From: Atopomonas hussainii
Lineage (GTDB): Bacteria > Pseudomonadota > Gammaproteobacteria > Pseudomonadales > Pseudomonadaceae
Direction of reading: 5' to 3'
Length of the DNA stretch: 64,000 bases
Assembly (NCBI RefSeq): GCF_900109735.1
Contig: NZ_FOAS01000007.1
Coordinates: 124,001 to 188,000, forward strand
A program made the position numbers and the translations under genes. The notes below the pieces were generated by a model. That model saw nothing but the letters and a program-made list of their open reading frames with translations. It ran no database searches and was not told the DNA's origin. Each line of letters opens with the position of its first letter. Positions within the stretch are counted from its first letter, which is position 1. This document shows positions 45,636-60,247 of the stretch, piece after piece.

Positions 45636-46202
45636 TTACTGCTGCGCGGCGCCTTGATAAAAGCTGCGCAGGGTTAAAGCCAATACATCGGCGGCGGGGT
45701 TTTCGCGGGCAAATTGCCAAGCGCTGTAGATCAAGCCGTCGAGCCATTGGTTAAGCCACGCGGTTGGCAGGTCGGCGGCCAACAAGCCTTCGGTCTGCAT
45801 CTCGGCAAGCAGGTCGTGCATGCTGGCCAGCTGCGCGTCGTAGGCTTGTTGAATCTGCGGGTCTTGCAGCGCGGTGCTGTCGCTGGCGAGGTAGTGATAG
45901 CGCTGGCCTTGGGCAATCAAGGCGCCAAGCAGCGCCTCAAAATACTCGCGCAAATCTTCGTGCTGCGCGGCCAGCTCATCGCTCAGCGCCTGCGCATCAT
46001 CGAGGCTGGCCTGCGCCAGCGCCAAAATCAGCGCTTCACGATTAGGAAAGTAACGGTACAGCGTGGCCCGCCCGACGCCAGCCGCAGCCGCCACCTCTTG
46101 CAAGGTGGCTGCCGGCTGCGCCGCCAGCACGCTGACGGCGGCCTCCATAATGGTCGAGCGCAATAGCGCCTTACGACCACGTTTGGCGGGCGCGTCACTC
46201 AC
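45636..46202 (-). CDS. TetR-family regulator, coupled to trpE
   Basis: A 188-residue TetR protein: helix-turn-helix [25 protein letters not shown], then a helical ligand domain. It starts with GTG at 46202, overlapping the trpE stop (GTGA), and so is read as the last gene of the trpE unit. It converges on the DUF2141 gene with 21 bp between stops. Proximity makes it the likely repressor of the Rieske/desaturase promoters; this is inference. Confidence 0.85.
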   Translation of the reverse strand: MSDAPAKRGRKALLRSTIMEAAVSVLAAQPAATLQEVAAAAGVGRATLYRYFPNREALILALAQASLDDAQALSDELAAQHEDLREYFEALLGALIAQGQRYHYLASDSTALQDPQIQQAYDAQLASMHDLLAEMQTEGLLAADLPTAWLNQWLDGLIYSAWQFARENPAADVLALTLRSFYQGAAQQ

Positions 46203-47680
46203 TGCGCTTGGTCCAACCCACGCTCAGCCAAGCTCACCGCGCGGAACACGGCGCGGCCCTTGTTGAGGGTTTCCATCCACTCCAGTGCAGGCACCGAGTC
46301 GGCCACCACACCGGCACCGGCTTGGATATGCAGCTGACCGTCTTTGATCACGGCGGTGCGGATAGCAATCGCCGTGTCCATGTTGCCGTTGTAGGCCAAG
46401 TAACCCACCGCGCCGCCGTACACGCCGCGCTTGACCGGCTCCAGCTCGTCGATGATTTCCATCGCGCGAATCTTCGGCGCGCCCGACAAGGTGCCGGCTG
46501 GGAAGGTGGCACGCAGCACATCCAGTGCGCCCATGCCCTCTTTCAGCTCACCTTCGACATTGGAGACGATGTGCATGACGTGCGAATAACGCTCAACCAC
46601 CATCTTGTCGGTGAGTTCGACGGTGCCGGTTTTCGCCACACGGCCCACGTCGTTACGGCCTAAGTCGATCAGCATCAGGTGCTCGGCGATTTCTTTCGGG
46701 TCGGCGAGCAAGTCGGCTTCTAACGCTTTGTCTTTCTCCGGCGTGGCGCCGCGTTTGCGCGTGCCAGCAATCGGTCGCACAGTGACGATGCCGTCTTCCA
46801 AGCGGGCCAAAATCTCTGGCGACGAACCAGCCACGTGGAAGCCGTCCAAGTTCAAATAGAACATATACGGCGAGGGATTCAGCGAACGCAGCGCGCGGTA
46901 CAAATCCAGCGGCGGCGCTTGGTACTCGACGCTCATGCGCTGGGCGACCACCACCTGCATCACATCGCCGGCCAGAATGTAGTCTTTGATGGTGTCCACG
47001 GCCTGATGGAACGGCTGCTCGCCAGTGCTGGAGCGAAACGCATCTTCGGCGACGTCACGCGGGCTATGCGTGGGGCGCTGAATGCGTGCATCGCGCAGCT
47101 GCGTGACCAGTTCATCGAGGCGCGCTTGCGCCGCGTCGAAGCTCGCCGCATCACGCGGGTCGGCATGCACGATCAGCAGCAATTTGCCGGAGAGGTTATC
47201 GAACACCACCAGCTCGTCCGACACCATCAAGAGGATATCCGGCGTGCCGAGCACATCTTCCGGCACACCGTCTTTTAAGCGCGGCTCGATATAGCGCACG
47301 GTGTCGTAGCCGAAATAACCCACTAAACCGCCGGAGAAACGCGGCATCTGCGCCAGCGGCGCGACTTTCTCGCGCGCTTGGTAGGCTTCGATCCACGCCA
47401 GCGGGTCAGCCACTTCGCACTGCTCCAGCACATCGCCGTCGCGCTCTAAGAACACGCACTGGCCTTGCACGCGAATCCGCGTGCGGCACGGCAGGCCGAT
47501 AATCGAGTAACGGCCCCATTTCTCACCGCCTTGTACCGACTCCAGCAAATAGGAATACGGGCCGTCGGCGAGCTTTAAATAGGTGGATAACGGGGTATCT
47601 AAGTCAGCCAGCACTTCGCGCACCAGCGGCGCACGGGTATAGCCGGCGCTGGCCAGCTGGAGAAATTCGTCGCGAGTCAT
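46199..47680 (-). CDS. trpE: Anthranilate synthase component I
   Basis: A 493-residue enzyme making anthranilate from chorismate with TrpG ammonia; P. aeruginosa TrpE is about 492. The Trp feedback motif (LLES, residues near 45), [11 protein letters not shown], and the C-terminal catalytic blocks ([47 protein letters not shown] in parts) are present. ATG at 47680 follows GAGG; upstream in-frame codons belong to the leader. It carries its own Trp-rich leader. Confidence 0.96.
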   Translation of the reverse strand: MTRDEFLQLASAGYTRAPLVREVLADLDTPLSTYLKLADGPYSYLLESVQGGEKWGRYSIIGLPCRTRIRVQGQCVFLERDGDVLEQCEVADPLAWIEAYQAREKVAPLAQMPRFSGGLVGYFGYDTVRYIEPRLKDGVPEDVLGTPDILLMVSDELVVFDNLSGKLLLIVHADPRDAASFDAAQARLDELVTQLRDARIQRPTHSPRDVAEDAFRSSTGEQPFHQAVDTIKDYILAGDVMQVVVAQRMSVEYQAPPLDLYRALRSLNPSPYMFYLNLDGFHVAGSSPEILARLEDGIVTVRPIAGTRKRGATPEKDKALEADLLADPKEIAEHLMLIDLGRNDVGRVAKTGTVELTDKMVVERYSHVMHIVSNVEGELKEGMGALDVLRATFPAGTLSGAPKIRAMEIIDELEPVKRGVYGGAVGYLAYNGNMDTAIAIRTAVIKDGQLHIQAGAGVVADSVPALEWMETLNKGRAVFRAVSLAERGLDQAQ

Positions 47681-47777
47681 AACAACCTCAGAGATCAGGC
47701 GCGGCCTGTATTTGCGCAAGGCGCGCTAAGCGTTCGGAAACGTGAGCAAAGCAATCCGGCACAGCCGGCGGGCGTGA

Positions 47778-47852
47778 TTAGGCGCGCCAGCGCCAACGCG
47801 CGAAGGCCTTGAGTAAGGCCAGTAGGATCATTGCAGTGCGAAAGGTAGCCAC
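47778..47852 (-). CDS. trpL: Trp leader peptide of trpE
   Basis: A 24-codon frame with GTG start 8 bp after GGAG, ending L-L-K-A-F-A-R-W-R-W-R-A then TAA: two Trp codons flanked by Arg. About 97 nt follow to trpE, including CCGGC-TGT-GCCGG. The C-terminal 12 residues match the trpG leader closely. It is too short for ordinary gene finding. Confidence 0.85.
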   Translation of the reverse strand: MATFRTAMILLALLKAFARWRWRA

Positions 47853-47879
47853 GCGGTGTTCTCCGATGCGTAGGGCTCA

Positions 47880-47908
47880 ACCCTAACCAAGCCGCCCACT
47901 TTACGCAA
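47880..47908 (-). promoter_or_regulatory. Promoter of trpL-trpE
   Basis: TTGCGT (47908-47903), 17-bp spacer, TAGGGT (47885-47880) on the minus strand, beginning at the gph stop codon. TAGGG-CTCAA-CCCTA (47871-47885) forms an inverted repeat over the -10 and start region. Predicted start lies about 20 nt before the leader peptide. Confidence 0.6.
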
Positions 47909-48587
47909 CGGCCAACAGCAGGCGTAGATCATCGCCCAGCCAATCCGGCGCCTCGCTGGCAATCGACTGACCATGGTTATAGCCATACGTAACCGCCGCC
48001 ACCGGCACCTGGGCGGCCTTAGCCGCGAGCACGTCATTGCGCGAATCACCGATAAACAGCGCCTGCTCGGCGCGCACTCCGGCTTGCTGCAGCAACCAGT
48101 GCAGCGCATACGGGTCGGGCTTTTTCTGCGCGAAGGTGTCGCCGCCGATTTGCCAGCGGAACAGCTCGGCCATACCGACCTGCGCGAGCAGTTCGGGCAA
48201 GAAGCGGCTGGTTTTGTTCGTCACTAAGGCCAGCGGAGTGCCGCGCGCATGCAGTGCGTGGAGGAATTCCAACGCACCGGGATAGACCCGCGTGGCGTGG
48301 TGGCTACTGGCATAAGCCGCCTCAAACAGCGCCAAGCCCTGTGCGGCGAGCGCGTCGTCCACGCCCTGCGCGTGTAAATCATCCGCCAGCGCACGGCGCA
48401 CCAACACAACTGCGCCATTGCCCACCCAGTCGCGCACCTTGTCGATGCCGGCCGCTGGGCGATCCAGCTGGGCCAGCATACTGTCGACCGCTGCGGCCAG
48501 ATCGGGCACGGAATCCACTAAGGTGCCGTCCAGATCAAACATCACCAACTGAGGCCAGCCGCCACATAAGCGCTCAATCGCGGTCAT
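47901..48587 (-). CDS. gph: Phosphoglycolate phosphatase
   Basis: A 228-residue HAD hydrolase: [15 protein letters not shown] (nucleophile Asp), [46 protein letters not shown]. It removes phosphoglycolate from DNA repair. Start overlaps rpe by 4 bp; trpE follows after a leader, the pseudomonad order rpe-gph-trpE. Confidence 0.93.
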   Translation of the reverse strand: MTAIERLCGGWPQLVMFDLDGTLVDSVPDLAAAVDSMLAQLDRPAAGIDKVRDWVGNGAVVLVRRALADDLHAQGVDDALAAQGLALFEAAYASSHHATRVYPGALEFLHALHARGTPLALVTNKTSRFLPELLAQVGMAELFRWQIGGDTFAQKKPDPYALHWLLQQAGVRAEQALFIGDSRNDVLAAKAAQVPVAAVTYGYNHGQSIASEAPDWLGDDLRLLLAVA

Positions 48588-49258
48588 ACGCGGGCTTGTG
48601 CCAGCTCGCTGCGCATGGCGTCGATCACGGCTTTGTAGTCCGGTTGATTGAAGATGGCCGAGCCAGCAACAAAGGTATCAGCACCAGCCTCGGCAATCGC
48701 GCGGATGTTCTGCACATTCACGCCGCCGTCGATTTCTAAGCGAATCTCGCGGCCCGAGGCATCGATCAGCGCACGCGCTTCACGCAGCTTATCCAGAGTA
48801 CCGGGGATAAATTTTTGTCCGCCGAAGCCCGGGTTCACGCTCATCAGCAAGATCATATCGACCTTGTCCATCACGTATTTCAGACAATCCAGCGAGGTGG
48901 CCGGGTTAAATACCAAACCGGCCTTGGCGCCGCCGTCTTTAATCAGCTGCAACGAGCGGTCGATGTGCTCGCTGCCTTCGGGATGGAAGGTGATGTAGCT
49001 GGCACCAGCTTCCAAGAAGTCGCCGATGATGCGATCCACCGGCTTAACCATCAGATGCACGTCAATCGGCGCAGTCACGCCGTATTTGCGTAGCGCGGTG
49101 CACACCATCGGGCCGATGGTCAGGTTGGGCACGTAATGGTTGTCCATCACGTCGAAGTGGACGATATCCGCGCCGGCGGCCAGCACCTTGTCTACGTCTT
49201 CGCCTAGGCGGGCAAAGTCGGCGGAAAGAATCGACGGGGCAATGGCAAAGGGTTGCAT
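48584..49258 (-). CDS. rpe: Ribulose-phosphate 3-epimerase
   Basis: A 224-residue TIM barrel of the pentose phosphate pathway: [62 protein letters not shown] at 49258 follows GGAG by 8 bp; the longer frame is not supported. Confidence 0.96.
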   Translation of the reverse strand: MQPFAIAPSILSADFARLGEDVDKVLAAGADIVHFDVMDNHYVPNLTIGPMVCTALRKYGVTAPIDVHLMVKPVDRIIGDFLEAGASYITFHPEGSEHIDRSLQLIKDGGAKAGLVFNPATSLDCLKYVMDKVDMILLMSVNPGFGGQKFIPGTLDKLREARALIDASGREIRLEIDGGVNVQNIRAIAEAGADTFVAGSAIFNQPDYKAVIDAMRSELAQARV

Positions 49259-49360
49259 GGGCGGCTCCACAACGAAAAAGGCCGCTATTCTAACCCTTAT
49301 GCCGGTCAATTTTTTCGCCACTTGGCCGACATTGTTGCCATCGGCCCTTTGGAGTTCGCC

Positions 49361-50530
49361 ATGTCACCGCTTCGCTTGCTACCACTGACCCTATCCTTGA
49401 GCTTGCTCGCTTACGGCACCACCGCACTGAGCGAGGAACCTGCCGCCGCAGCCGACGCCAGCAGCGCCGCCGCGCCCAGCCCAAGTGCCGATGCGCCACC
49501 GGCCGATAACACCGACAGTGCCGATACCGCCGCGCCAGCCGATGCCAACAGCACCAGCGACACGCAAGAGCCCGATAGCGACGCAGCAAGCACCACCGCA
49601 GAGCCAGAAGCTGGGACGGAAACTGAAACTGAGGCTGAAGTTGAGCGCGCAGAGCTTCCGGAGCGCAGCGAAGTGGCCGAAGTGGAAATCGCTCGCGTGA
49701 TTACCGATGACGAGCAGCAGCGCCTCTCCGATGGCCACAAAGAGTTTCTCGCCCTGTGGAAACCCGCCAACGCCCCGCAAGCCGCTGGCGTGGTGATTCT
49801 GGTGCCCGGCACCGGCGAACATGCCGACTGGCCAAAAACCATAGCGCCGCTGCGCCAACGCCTGCCGGACAACAGCTGGGCAACCCTCAGCCTGAGCCTG
49901 CCCGATGACCCGAGCGACGCGCCGCAAGCGCGCCCTGCCGATGAGCCAGCGCCTGCCAGCAGCGCCGCCGACTCAAGCAACGATAGCCAAGCGGCGGACG
50001 ACATAGCCGCCGAAGTAGCCAGCAGCGTGCAAAGCGGCTCGACGGCTGGTAACGACGCCAGCGAAAGCGCCGGCATGGAAGAAGCCGACTACGGCAGCTT
50101 AGTGCAGGCACGCATTCAAGCCGGCATAGATCACGCTATGGCGCGCAACCTGCCGACGGTGGTGCTGCTCGGGCATGGCAGCGGCGCTTACTGGGCCGCG
50201 CAGTATCTCAAAAGCAACCCCAACAGCGGCGTGGTTAACCTGCTACTAATCGCCGCGCAACAGCCAGCCGAAGCCAGCGAGCCGCTGCCGGAAACGCTGA
50301 AAGAACTGAAAAACGTGGTCAGTGGCGACTTCTACTACAAAGACAAACCCGCCGACCGCAATGCCGCCCGCCTGCGCATGAACGCTGCCAAGCAACAGGC
50401 GCAGCCCAATTACATTCAAATCGCCATGAAGGCACTGCCCGGCAACCCCAAAGTCGAGCAAGAGCAGCTCTATCGGCGCGTACGCGGCTGGCTGGACTTA
50501 CGCTTGCAAGCCACCCGCGCCACGCCATAA
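49361..50530 (+). CDS. DUF3530 exported protein with low-complexity insert
   Basis: A 389-residue protein with a signal peptide ([19 protein letters not shown]...), an acidic Ala/Pro/Ser/Asp/Thr-rich segment of about 80 residues (roughly 25-105), and an alpha/beta-hydrolase-like DUF3530 core: [22 protein letters not shown] and [15 protein letters not shown] (Ser in the nucleophile elbow position). A second acidic insert splits the core around residues 185-235. ATG at 49361 follows GGAG. Function unknown. Confidence 0.78.
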   Translation: MSPLRLLPLTLSLSLLAYGTTALSEEPAAAADASSAAAPSPSADAPPADNTDSADTAAPADANSTSDTQEPDSDAASTTAEPEAGTETETEAEVERAELPERSEVAEVEIARVITDDEQQRLSDGHKEFLALWKPANAPQAAGVVILVPGTGEHADWPKTIAPLRQRLPDNSWATLSLSLPDDPSDAPQARPADEPAPASSAADSSNDSQAADDIAAEVASSVQSGSTAGNDASESAGMEEADYGSLVQARIQAGIDHAMARNLPTVVLLGHGSGAYWAAQYLKSNPNSGVVNLLLIAAQQPAEASEPLPETLKELKNVVSGDFYYKDKPADRNAARLRMNAAKQQAQPNYIQIAMKALPGNPKVEQEQLYRRVRGWLDLRLQATRATP

Positions 50531-50542
50531 CCGGCGCACCAC

Positions 50543-53015
<2,473 letters not shown>

Positions 53016-53139
53016 CAATCCCCCGGCCCTAGCCGCCTTATGCATCATTGTTTTATTATCCAGAATCTTTTTAGCCCAGCGAAAGGCGCAAGGCCTCGTT
53101 TTGGCCCGTCGCGCGCAGGAAGCCCGGACACACATAACA

Positions 53140-55905
53140 ATGGCAGTGAAACCACAGTTCCGCAGCAAGTTCCCTCTGCTGATTACCGGCAGTCTCTTGG
53201 CTCTACAGCCATTTACCAGCCTATCCGTGCAGGCTGCTGAGCAGTTTGACTGCAAACCCAGCGCCACCGGCGGCTGGGCCTGTAGCACACAGCAAAGCAG
53301 CAATGTGGTGCCGCCGCGCCCGCAGCATAGCGCAACCGCGGTCAGCAGCCCGGCACAAGGCAGCAAGGCGGTCGCCGGCAAACCGGCGAAGAAGCTCGAT
53401 GGCGCCGCCGCCAAAGGCTCGTCACTGGCCCAAGCCGCTGCGCAAAGTGGCAATTACGCCTATCTGGACTGGGTGCCCCGCGAGCAACTAACCGCCTCGC
53501 AACTGGCAGAAGTCGGCCCGTACTGCAAAGGCAGCTACGTTGAGCCGCAGCGCGCTGGCCTCGATAGCGACACGCCGATGGACGAAGCACCGATGTTTGC
53601 TTCCTCCAAAGCCTCGCGCTACGAGCAAGACCAGCAAGTGGCCACCTTGGCCGGTGATGTCGTGCTACGCCAAGGCACCATGCAGGTTGAGGCCGACGAA
53701 GCGCGTCTGCTGCAACTGGAGAACCGTGGCGAGCTGATCGGCAAGGTCAAACTGCGCGACCAAGGCATGCTGGTGGTCGGCGATAAAGCCACCCTGCAAC
53801 TGGACAACGGTGAAGCCGAAGTCGAAAACGCCGAATACGTCGTGCACGAAGGCCACGTTCGTGGTTCGGCGCTGTACGCCAAGCGCGACGAAGACGGCAT
53901 CATCCGCCTCAAAGACGGCACCTACACCCGCTGTGAGCCGGGCGAAAACACCTGGCACCTGAAGGGCAATAACGTGCGCCTAAACCCGGCCACGGGCTTT
54001 GGTAGCGCCACCAACGTGACCCTACGGGTGAAAGACATTCCGGTGTTCTACACCCCGTACATTTATTTCCCGATTGACGACCGTCGTCAGTCCGGCTTCT
54101 TGCCGCCGAGCATTGGCAGCTCCAGTGACAACGGTTTCACCCTCGTCACGCCGTACTACTTCAACCTTGCGCCAAACTACGACGCTACTTTGTACCCCCG
54201 CTATATGGCCAAACGCGGCCTGCAGCTAGAAGGTGAAGGCCGTTACCTGACGCGCAGCAGCGAAGGGCAAATCGGCGCTAGCTGGCTGAATGACAGCGAA
54301 GACGAGCGCAAAAAGCAGTCCGACTATTCCAAAGACCGCTGGATGTACAGCTGGCAGCACAAAACCGGCCTCGACAGCCGCCTGCTCGGCGAAGTCGATT
54401 ACACCGACATCAGCGATCCGTACTACTTCCAAGACCTAGATACCGAGCTGGGCATCAACACGCCAAGCTATATCGATCAGCGTGGCACCCTGACTTGGCG
54501 CGGCGACAACTTCACCGCCCAGCTCAACGCGCATGCTTACGAAATGGCCACTGTGGTGGATGTCACCCCGTACAACCGCATGCCACAGCTGAGCATTAAA
54601 GGCGCCCTGCCTTATCAGCCTATGGGCCTGCACTTTACCGGTGCCGCCGAAGCCGTGCGTTTCGAACGCAGCCTGCGTAAAGGCAACTTCACCGACGTGG
54701 ATGGCAATGTCAGCGCCCGCCCGGATACCCGCATCACCGGTCTCGACCGTGCTGATGGCAGCCGCTTCCACACCGAGCCGGGCGTCAGCTTGCCGATGGA
54801 TTGGAGCTACGGTTTCTTCAAACCAAGCCTCAAATACCTGGCGACCAGCTACGACCTAGACCTCGACCAGCAAGGCAAGAACACCCTGCGCGCTGGGGAA
54901 AACTTCAAGAGCAGCCAAAGCCGTGGCCTGCCGATGTTGAGCCTCGACGGCGGCCTGTACTTCGACCGCAACAGCACGTGGTTCGGCAACAACTATCGCC
55001 AGACCTTAGAACCGCGCCTGTTCTATCTGTACGTACCGCATGAAGATCAGGAAGACATTCCGAACTTCGACTCCAGCGAGCCGACCTTTAACTATTCGTC
55101 GCTGTTCCGTGAGAACCGCTTCAACGGTCGTGACCGCATCGGCGATGCCAACCAACTGTCGCTGGGCGTGACCAACCGCTGGATCGAAAGCAACGGCTTT
55201 GAGCGCCAGCGCTTCTCGATCGGGCAAATCTTCTACTTCCGCGACCGCGAAGTGCAGATGCCCGGGGTTAACTTCAAAGACGTCGAAGCCTCGCAGGCCA
55301 ACGTTTCGCCCTACGCACTGGACTACCTGTACCGCTTTAACCGCGACTGGCGTGTCAGCTCTGACTTCAACTGGGACCCGGACACCGGCTCAACCCGCTC
55401 GGGCAGCCTGATGTTCCATTATCAGCCTGAAAAAGAAGTCAACAAGGTGGTTAACCTAGGCTTCCGCTACCGCAATGACACAGTCATTTACGACAGCACC
55501 ACAGGCAGCTGGCGTACTGGCGGCGATTACACCGACCCGGTCACCGGCCGTGTGATCAAGGACTACTACAAAGTCGAGCAGCACGACGCCTCAGTGATTT
55601 GGCCGATCGTGCCGCAGTGGAGCGCCATTGCTCGCTGGCAATACGACTACAACCGCAGCCGCACGCTGGAAGCCTACGGTGGTTTCGAGTACGACAGCTG
55701 CTGCTGGAAACTGCGTCTGATCAACCGCTACTGGGTGGATTACGACGAATTCAGCCTCTCGCCTGCGCTTAACGAAGAAGGCGACCGCGGCATCTTCCTG
55801 CAAATCGTCCTCAAGGGCTTAGGCGGGGTTGTCGGTAACAAGGTTGAATCTTTCCTTGACCAAGGTATTCAGGGTTATCGTGAACGTGAAGAACAAGCTT
55901 TCTAA
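53140..55905 (+). CDS. lptD: LPS-assembly outer-membrane protein
   Basis: A 921-residue protein (P. aeruginosa about 924). Signal peptide to Ala31, a Pro/Ala/Lys-rich segment, the N-terminal OstA jellyroll ([25 protein letters not shown] in parts), then a large beta-barrel. Cysteines near the N-terminus (FDCK, WACS) and a CC pair near residue 850 (DSCCWKL) fit the inter-domain disulfides required for function. LptD inserts LPS into the outer leaflet with LptE. The ATG at 53140 was chosen for the signal peptide. Confidence 0.96.
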   Translation: MAVKPQFRSKFPLLITGSLLALQPFTSLSVQAAEQFDCKPSATGGWACSTQQSSNVVPPRPQHSATAVSSPAQGSKAVAGKPAKKLDGAAAKGSSLAQAAAQSGNYAYLDWVPREQLTASQLAEVGPYCKGSYVEPQRAGLDSDTPMDEAPMFASSKASRYEQDQQVATLAGDVVLRQGTMQVEADEARLLQLENRGELIGKVKLRDQGMLVVGDKATLQLDNGEAEVENAEYVVHEGHVRGSALYAKRDEDGIIRLKDGTYTRCEPGENTWHLKGNNVRLNPATGFGSATNVTLRVKDIPVFYTPYIYFPIDDRRQSGFLPPSIGSSSDNGFTLVTPYYFNLAPNYDATLYPRYMAKRGLQLEGEGRYLTRSSEGQIGASWLNDSEDERKKQSDYSKDRWMYSWQHKTGLDSRLLGEVDYTDISDPYYFQDLDTELGINTPSYIDQRGTLTWRGDNFTAQLNAHAYEMATVVDVTPYNRMPQLSIKGALPYQPMGLHFTGAAEAVRFERSLRKGNFTDVDGNVSARPDTRITGLDRADGSRFHTEPGVSLPMDWSYGFFKPSLKYLATSYDLDLDQQGKNTLRAGENFKSSQSRGLPMLSLDGGLYFDRNSTWFGNNYRQTLEPRLFYLYVPHEDQEDIPNFDSSEPTFNYSSLFRENRFNGRDRIGDANQLSLGVTNRWIESNGFERQRFSIGQIFYFRDREVQMPGVNFKDVEASQANVSPYALDYLYRFNRDWRVSSDFNWDPDTGSTRSGSLMFHYQPEKEVNKVVNLGFRYRNDTVIYDSTTGSWRTGGDYTDPVTGRVIKDYYKVEQHDASVIWPIVPQWSAIARWQYDYNRSRTLEAYGGFEYDSCCWKLRLINRYWVDYDEFSLSPALNEEGDRGIFLQIVLKGLGGVVGNKVESFLDQGIQGYREREEQAF

Positions 55906-57181
55906 GATTTTTGCCCCGCTGGCCATGGCCTCTGCGCTATTGGCCGGCAGCGCACACGCACAATTCCAGAGCATTGACCGCGTCGTCGCGATTGTCGACA
56001 ACGACGTGATCATGCAGAGCCAACTGGATGACCGCATGCGCGAAGTGCGTCAGACCCTCTCCAAGCGCGGCAATGCGTTGCCGCCGGAGCACGTGCTGCA
56101 GCAGCAAGTGCTCGAGCGTCTGATTATCGAAAACATCCAACTGCAGATTGGCGACCGCTCCGGCATTCGCATCGCCGATGACGAACTGAACGGCGCGCTG
56201 GGTACCATCGCGCAGCGCAACGGCATGACGCTGGAGCAATTCCGTCAGGCGCTGTCTAACGACGGCGTGTCGTACGAAGAAGCGCGCGATCAAGTGCGTC
56301 GCGAGATGGTTATCAGCCGTGTGCGTGAATACCGCGTGGCCGACCGCATTCAGATCAGCGATCAGGAAGTCACCAACTTCCTCGCTTCTGACTTGGGGCA
56401 AATCCAGCTGGCTGAAGAGCTGCGTTTAGCGCTGATCTTCCTGCCACTGCCGGAAGGCGCGTCACCGGAGCAAATCCGCGCAGCCGAAAGCGGCGCGGAT
56501 GATCTGTATCGACAAATCCAGAACGGCGCCGACTTCGCTCAGCTGGCAATTGCCCGCTCAGCCGGTGAGAACGCCTTAGAAGGCGGCGAAATTGGCTGGC
56601 GTAAAGCCGCGCAGCTGCCCGGCGTATTCAGCGAAATCGTGCCGAAAATGGCCGTGGGCGAAACCACCGCACCGGTGCGCATGCCCGGCGGTTTCTATCT
56701 GGTCAAACTGCTGGAGAAACGCGGCGGCGAAGTGAATGCGTTGGTGGACGAGGTTCGCGCCCGCCACATTCTGCTCAAGCCCAGCGCGATTCGCAGTGAA
56801 GAAGAGACCGAGAAACAAGCTCAGCGCGTCTATGACCGCATTATGGCCGGTGAAGACTTCGCCAAGCTGGCGAAAAACTTCTCCGAAGACCCGGGCAGCG
56901 CCTTAAATGGCGGCGACCTGAACTGGGTTAGCCCCGATGCGATGGTGCCGGAGTTCCGCGCCATGATGCAGCAGACTGCGGTCAACGAAGTGTCGAAGCC
57001 GTTCCGCAGCCAATTTGGCTGGCACGTGCTGCGTGTTGAAGGCCGCCGCGCCACCGACCGCAGTGAAGACCTGCGCGAGCACCAAGCTCGCACCGCGCTG
57101 CGCAACCGCAAATACGACGAAGAATTGTCGCTGTGGCTGCGGCAGATCCGCGACGAGGCCTTCGTCGAAGTTAAGCTCTAA
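55880..57181 (+). CDS. surA: Periplasmic chaperone / peptidyl-prolyl isomerase SurA
   Basis: A 433-residue periplasmic protein: signal peptide ending SAHAQF, SurA N-terminal chaperone domain, two parvulin domains (around [13 protein letters not shown] and [10 protein letters not shown]) and a C-terminal helix. It delivers LptD and other barrels to BAM. GTG at 55880 is preferred (AGGG upstream), so it overlaps lptD by 26 bp in another frame. Confidence 0.94.
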   Translation: MNVKNKLSKIFAPLAMASALLAGSAHAQFQSIDRVVAIVDNDVIMQSQLDDRMREVRQTLSKRGNALPPEHVLQQQVLERLIIENIQLQIGDRSGIRIADDELNGALGTIAQRNGMTLEQFRQALSNDGVSYEEARDQVRREMVISRVREYRVADRIQISDQEVTNFLASDLGQIQLAEELRLALIFLPLPEGASPEQIRAAESGADDLYRQIQNGADFAQLAIARSAGENALEGGEIGWRKAAQLPGVFSEIVPKMAVGETTAPVRMPGGFYLVKLLEKRGGEVNALVDEVRARHILLKPSAIRSEEETEKQAQRVYDRIMAGEDFAKLAKNFSEDPGSALNGGDLNWVSPDAMVPEFRAMMQQTAVNEVSKPFRSQFGWHVLRVEGRRATDRSEDLREHQARTALRNRKYDEELSLWLRQIRDEAFVEVKL

Positions 57182-58176
57182 TGGCCTTACGTTTTGCCTT
57201 AACCGCCGGCGAGCCGGCGGGCATTGGCCCCGACCTGAGCCTGCTGCTAACCCAGCAGGCTCAGTCGCATGTGCTGATCTGTATTGCCAACCTGAACATG
57301 CTCGCCGAGCGCGCCAAAGCGCTTAACTTAAGCGTCGAGCTGATCAACGTTAGCCCCGCTAACTGGCCCAGCGAGCCTGCCCAAGCGGGCCAGCTGTATG
57401 TGTGGGACACCCCACTGGCCGCGCCTGTAGAACCCGGCCAATTAGACACACGCAACGGCCCGTACGTGCTGGACACCCTGACTCGCGCCTGCCAAGGCTG
57501 CCAGAACGGCGACTTCGCCGGGATGATCACCGCGCCAGTGCATAAAGGCGTGATCAACGACGCCGGCATCGCTTTTAGCGGGCATACCGAGTTTCTTGCT
57601 GAGCAGACCAACACCGCGCAAGTGGTCATGCTGCTGGCCACTGAAGGCTTGCGCGTTGGCTTAGTCACCACTCACCTGCCCTTGCGCGCGGTGGCCGATG
57701 CCATCACCCCCAACACGCTCAGCGACGTGGCACGCATTCTCGATCACGACTTAAAGACCAAGTTCGGCATCGCCGCACCACGCATTTTGGTCTGTGGGTT
57801 AAACCCGCACGCCGGTGAAAGCGGCCATCTAGGCCGTGAAGAAATCGAGGTCATCGAACCGACGCTGGCCAAGCTGCGCGAAGAAGGCTTAAACCTGATT
57901 GGCCCACTGCCGGCCGACACCCTGTTTACGCCCAAATATCTCGAACACGCCGATGCGGTGCTGGCCATGTACCACGATCAGGGCCTGACCGTGCTCAAGT
58001 ACTTAGGTTTTGGCCGCGCGGTGAATGTCACCTTGGGCCTGCCGATTATTCGCACATCGGTCGATCACGGCACCGCGCTGGATTTAGCCGGCACCGGCAA
58101 GATCGACGACGGCAGCCTTAAAGTCGCCCTGCACACCGCCTACCACATGGCGCAAAGCCAGCGCCGCCACGCGTAA
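57181..58176 (+). CDS. pdxA: 4-hydroxythreonine-4-phosphate dehydrogenase
   Basis: A 331-residue NAD-dependent enzyme of pyridoxal-phosphate synthesis: [79 protein letters not shown]. Metal-binding His residues are in place. Start overlaps the surA stop (TAATG). Confidence 0.96.
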   Translation: MALRFALTAGEPAGIGPDLSLLLTQQAQSHVLICIANLNMLAERAKALNLSVELINVSPANWPSEPAQAGQLYVWDTPLAAPVEPGQLDTRNGPYVLDTLTRACQGCQNGDFAGMITAPVHKGVINDAGIAFSGHTEFLAEQTNTAQVVMLLATEGLRVGLVTTHLPLRAVADAITPNTLSDVARILDHDLKTKFGIAAPRILVCGLNPHAGESGHLGREEIEVIEPTLAKLREEGLNLIGPLPADTLFTPKYLEHADAVLAMYHDQGLTVLKYLGFGRAVNVTLGLPIIRTSVDHGTALDLAGTGKIDDGSLKVALHTAYHMAQSQRRHA

Positions 58177-58223
58177 GCGGCGCTACGTGGGTTACACTAC
58201 GAGGCGAATTGGCGGAGCTTCAC

Positions 58224-59044
58224 ATGGCAGAACTGTATCAACACCGCGCGCGTAAGCGTTTTGGGCAAAATTTCCTGCATGACGCAGGCGTCATCCACCG
58301 CATCTTGCGCGCCATCAGCGCCAAAGACAGTGAGCGCTTGGTCGAAATTGGCCCCGGCCAAGGGGCGATCACCGAAGGGCTGATCGACACCGGCGCGCAA
58401 GTCGATGTGGTCGAACTCGACCAAGACCTGATCCCGCTGCTCAAGCTGCGCTTTGGTTTAAAGCCCAACTTTGCCCTGCATTCTGGCGATGCGCTGAAGT
58501 TCGACTTCGCCAGCCTCGGCAGCCCTGAGCAGCCGCTGCGCGTGGTCGGCAACTTGCCGTACAACATCTCTACGCCGCTGATTTTTCACCTGCTGTCGTT
58601 CAGCGGCATCATCCGCGACATGCACTTTATGCTGCAGAAAGAAGTGGTCGAGCGCATGGCTGCCAGCCCCGGCGGCGGTGACTGGGGCCGTCTGTCGATC
58701 ATGGTGCAGTACTACTGCCGCGTGGATTACCTGTTTACCGTGGGCCCCGGCGCGTTTAACCCGGCACCTAAAGTTGACTCGGCCATCGTGCGCTTAACCC
58801 CACACACTGAGCTGCCCCACCCGGCCAAAGACGCCGCGCTGCTGGAAACCCTGGTGCGCGAAGCCTTTAACCAACGCCGCAAAACCCTGCGCAACACGCT
58901 CAAAAGCCTGCTCAGCGCCGATGACATTGCGGCCTGCGATATCGACCCGGGCCTGCGCCCCGAGCAACTCTCGCTGGCCAACTTTGTTGCCTTAGCGAAT
59001 CGCCTGCACACGCTGCAAAACGCGGCCGGCAGTGGGGAGCCCGA

Positions 59045-59048
<4 letters not shown>
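58224..59048 (+). CDS. rsmA (ksgA): 16S rRNA A1518/A1519 dimethyltransferase
   Basis: A 274-residue SAM-dependent methyltransferase: [52 protein letters not shown]. It is the rRNA enzyme KsgA, not the RNA-binding regulator also called RsmA. ATG at 58224 follows GGAG by 7 bp. It overlaps apaG by 4 bp. Confidence 0.96.
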
Positions 59049-59427
<379 letters not shown>

Positions 59428-59428
<1 letters not shown>

Positions 59429-60246
59429 TGGCGCATTACGCAGTGGGCGACATCCAAGGTTGCCTAAAGCCCCTGCAATGCTTACTCAAACAGGTCGACT
59501 TCAACCCCAGTCGCGACACTCTGTGGGTGGCCGGCGACATGGTTAATCGCGGCCCGCAGTCGCTGGAAACCTTACGCTTTTTACACGCTATGGATGACGC
59601 GGTGATCGCCGTGCTGGGCAATCACGACCTGCATCTGATCGCCTGCGCTTTGGTCAACGAGCGCCAGCGCCGCAGCGACACCCTAGCGCCGATTTTGCAA
59701 GCGCCCGACGGCGACGAGCTCATCCACTGGCTGCGCCAACACAAGCTGATGCATGACGACCGTCGCTTGGGTTTCTCGATGAGCCACGCCGGCGTGCCGC
59801 CAATCTGGACGCGCGACAAAGCCCTCAAGCGTGCGGCGGAAGTCGAAGCCGTGCTGCGTGATGACGCGACCGTCATCGACTTTCTACGCCACATGTACGG
59901 CAATCAGCCGGCCTGCTGGGATAACGCCCTTGAAGGCTTCGACCGCCTGCGCCTGATCACTAACTACTTCACCCGCATGCGCTTTACCCAAGCCGACGGC
60001 ACCCTCGACCTGACCAGCAAGGAAGGCCTCGACAGCGCGCCCGAAGGTTTCGCCCCGTGGTTTAGCCACCCGCACAAAATGGCCGGTGAACGGCTTATTT
60101 TTGGCCACTGGGCGGCGCTCGAGGGCCACTGCGAAGTGCCCGGCCTGTTTGCGCTGGATACCGGCTGCGTATGGGGCGGCCAACTGACTTTACTCAACTT
60201 GCACAGCGAAGAACGCATCGCCTGCGACTGCCCAACCCGAGACTAA
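59428..60246 (+). CDS. apaH: Diadenosine tetraphosphatase (symmetrical)
   Basis: A 272-residue metallophosphatase hydrolysing Ap4A to [57 protein letters not shown]. Overlaps apaG as TGATG; glpE follows 1 bp later. Confidence 0.96.
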
Positions 60247-60247
60247 G

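Noticed and set aside
53016-53453. N-terminal extension of amgK (146 codons)
   Set aside because: It runs antisense into the lptD signal region, and the family start matches the ATG at 53015.
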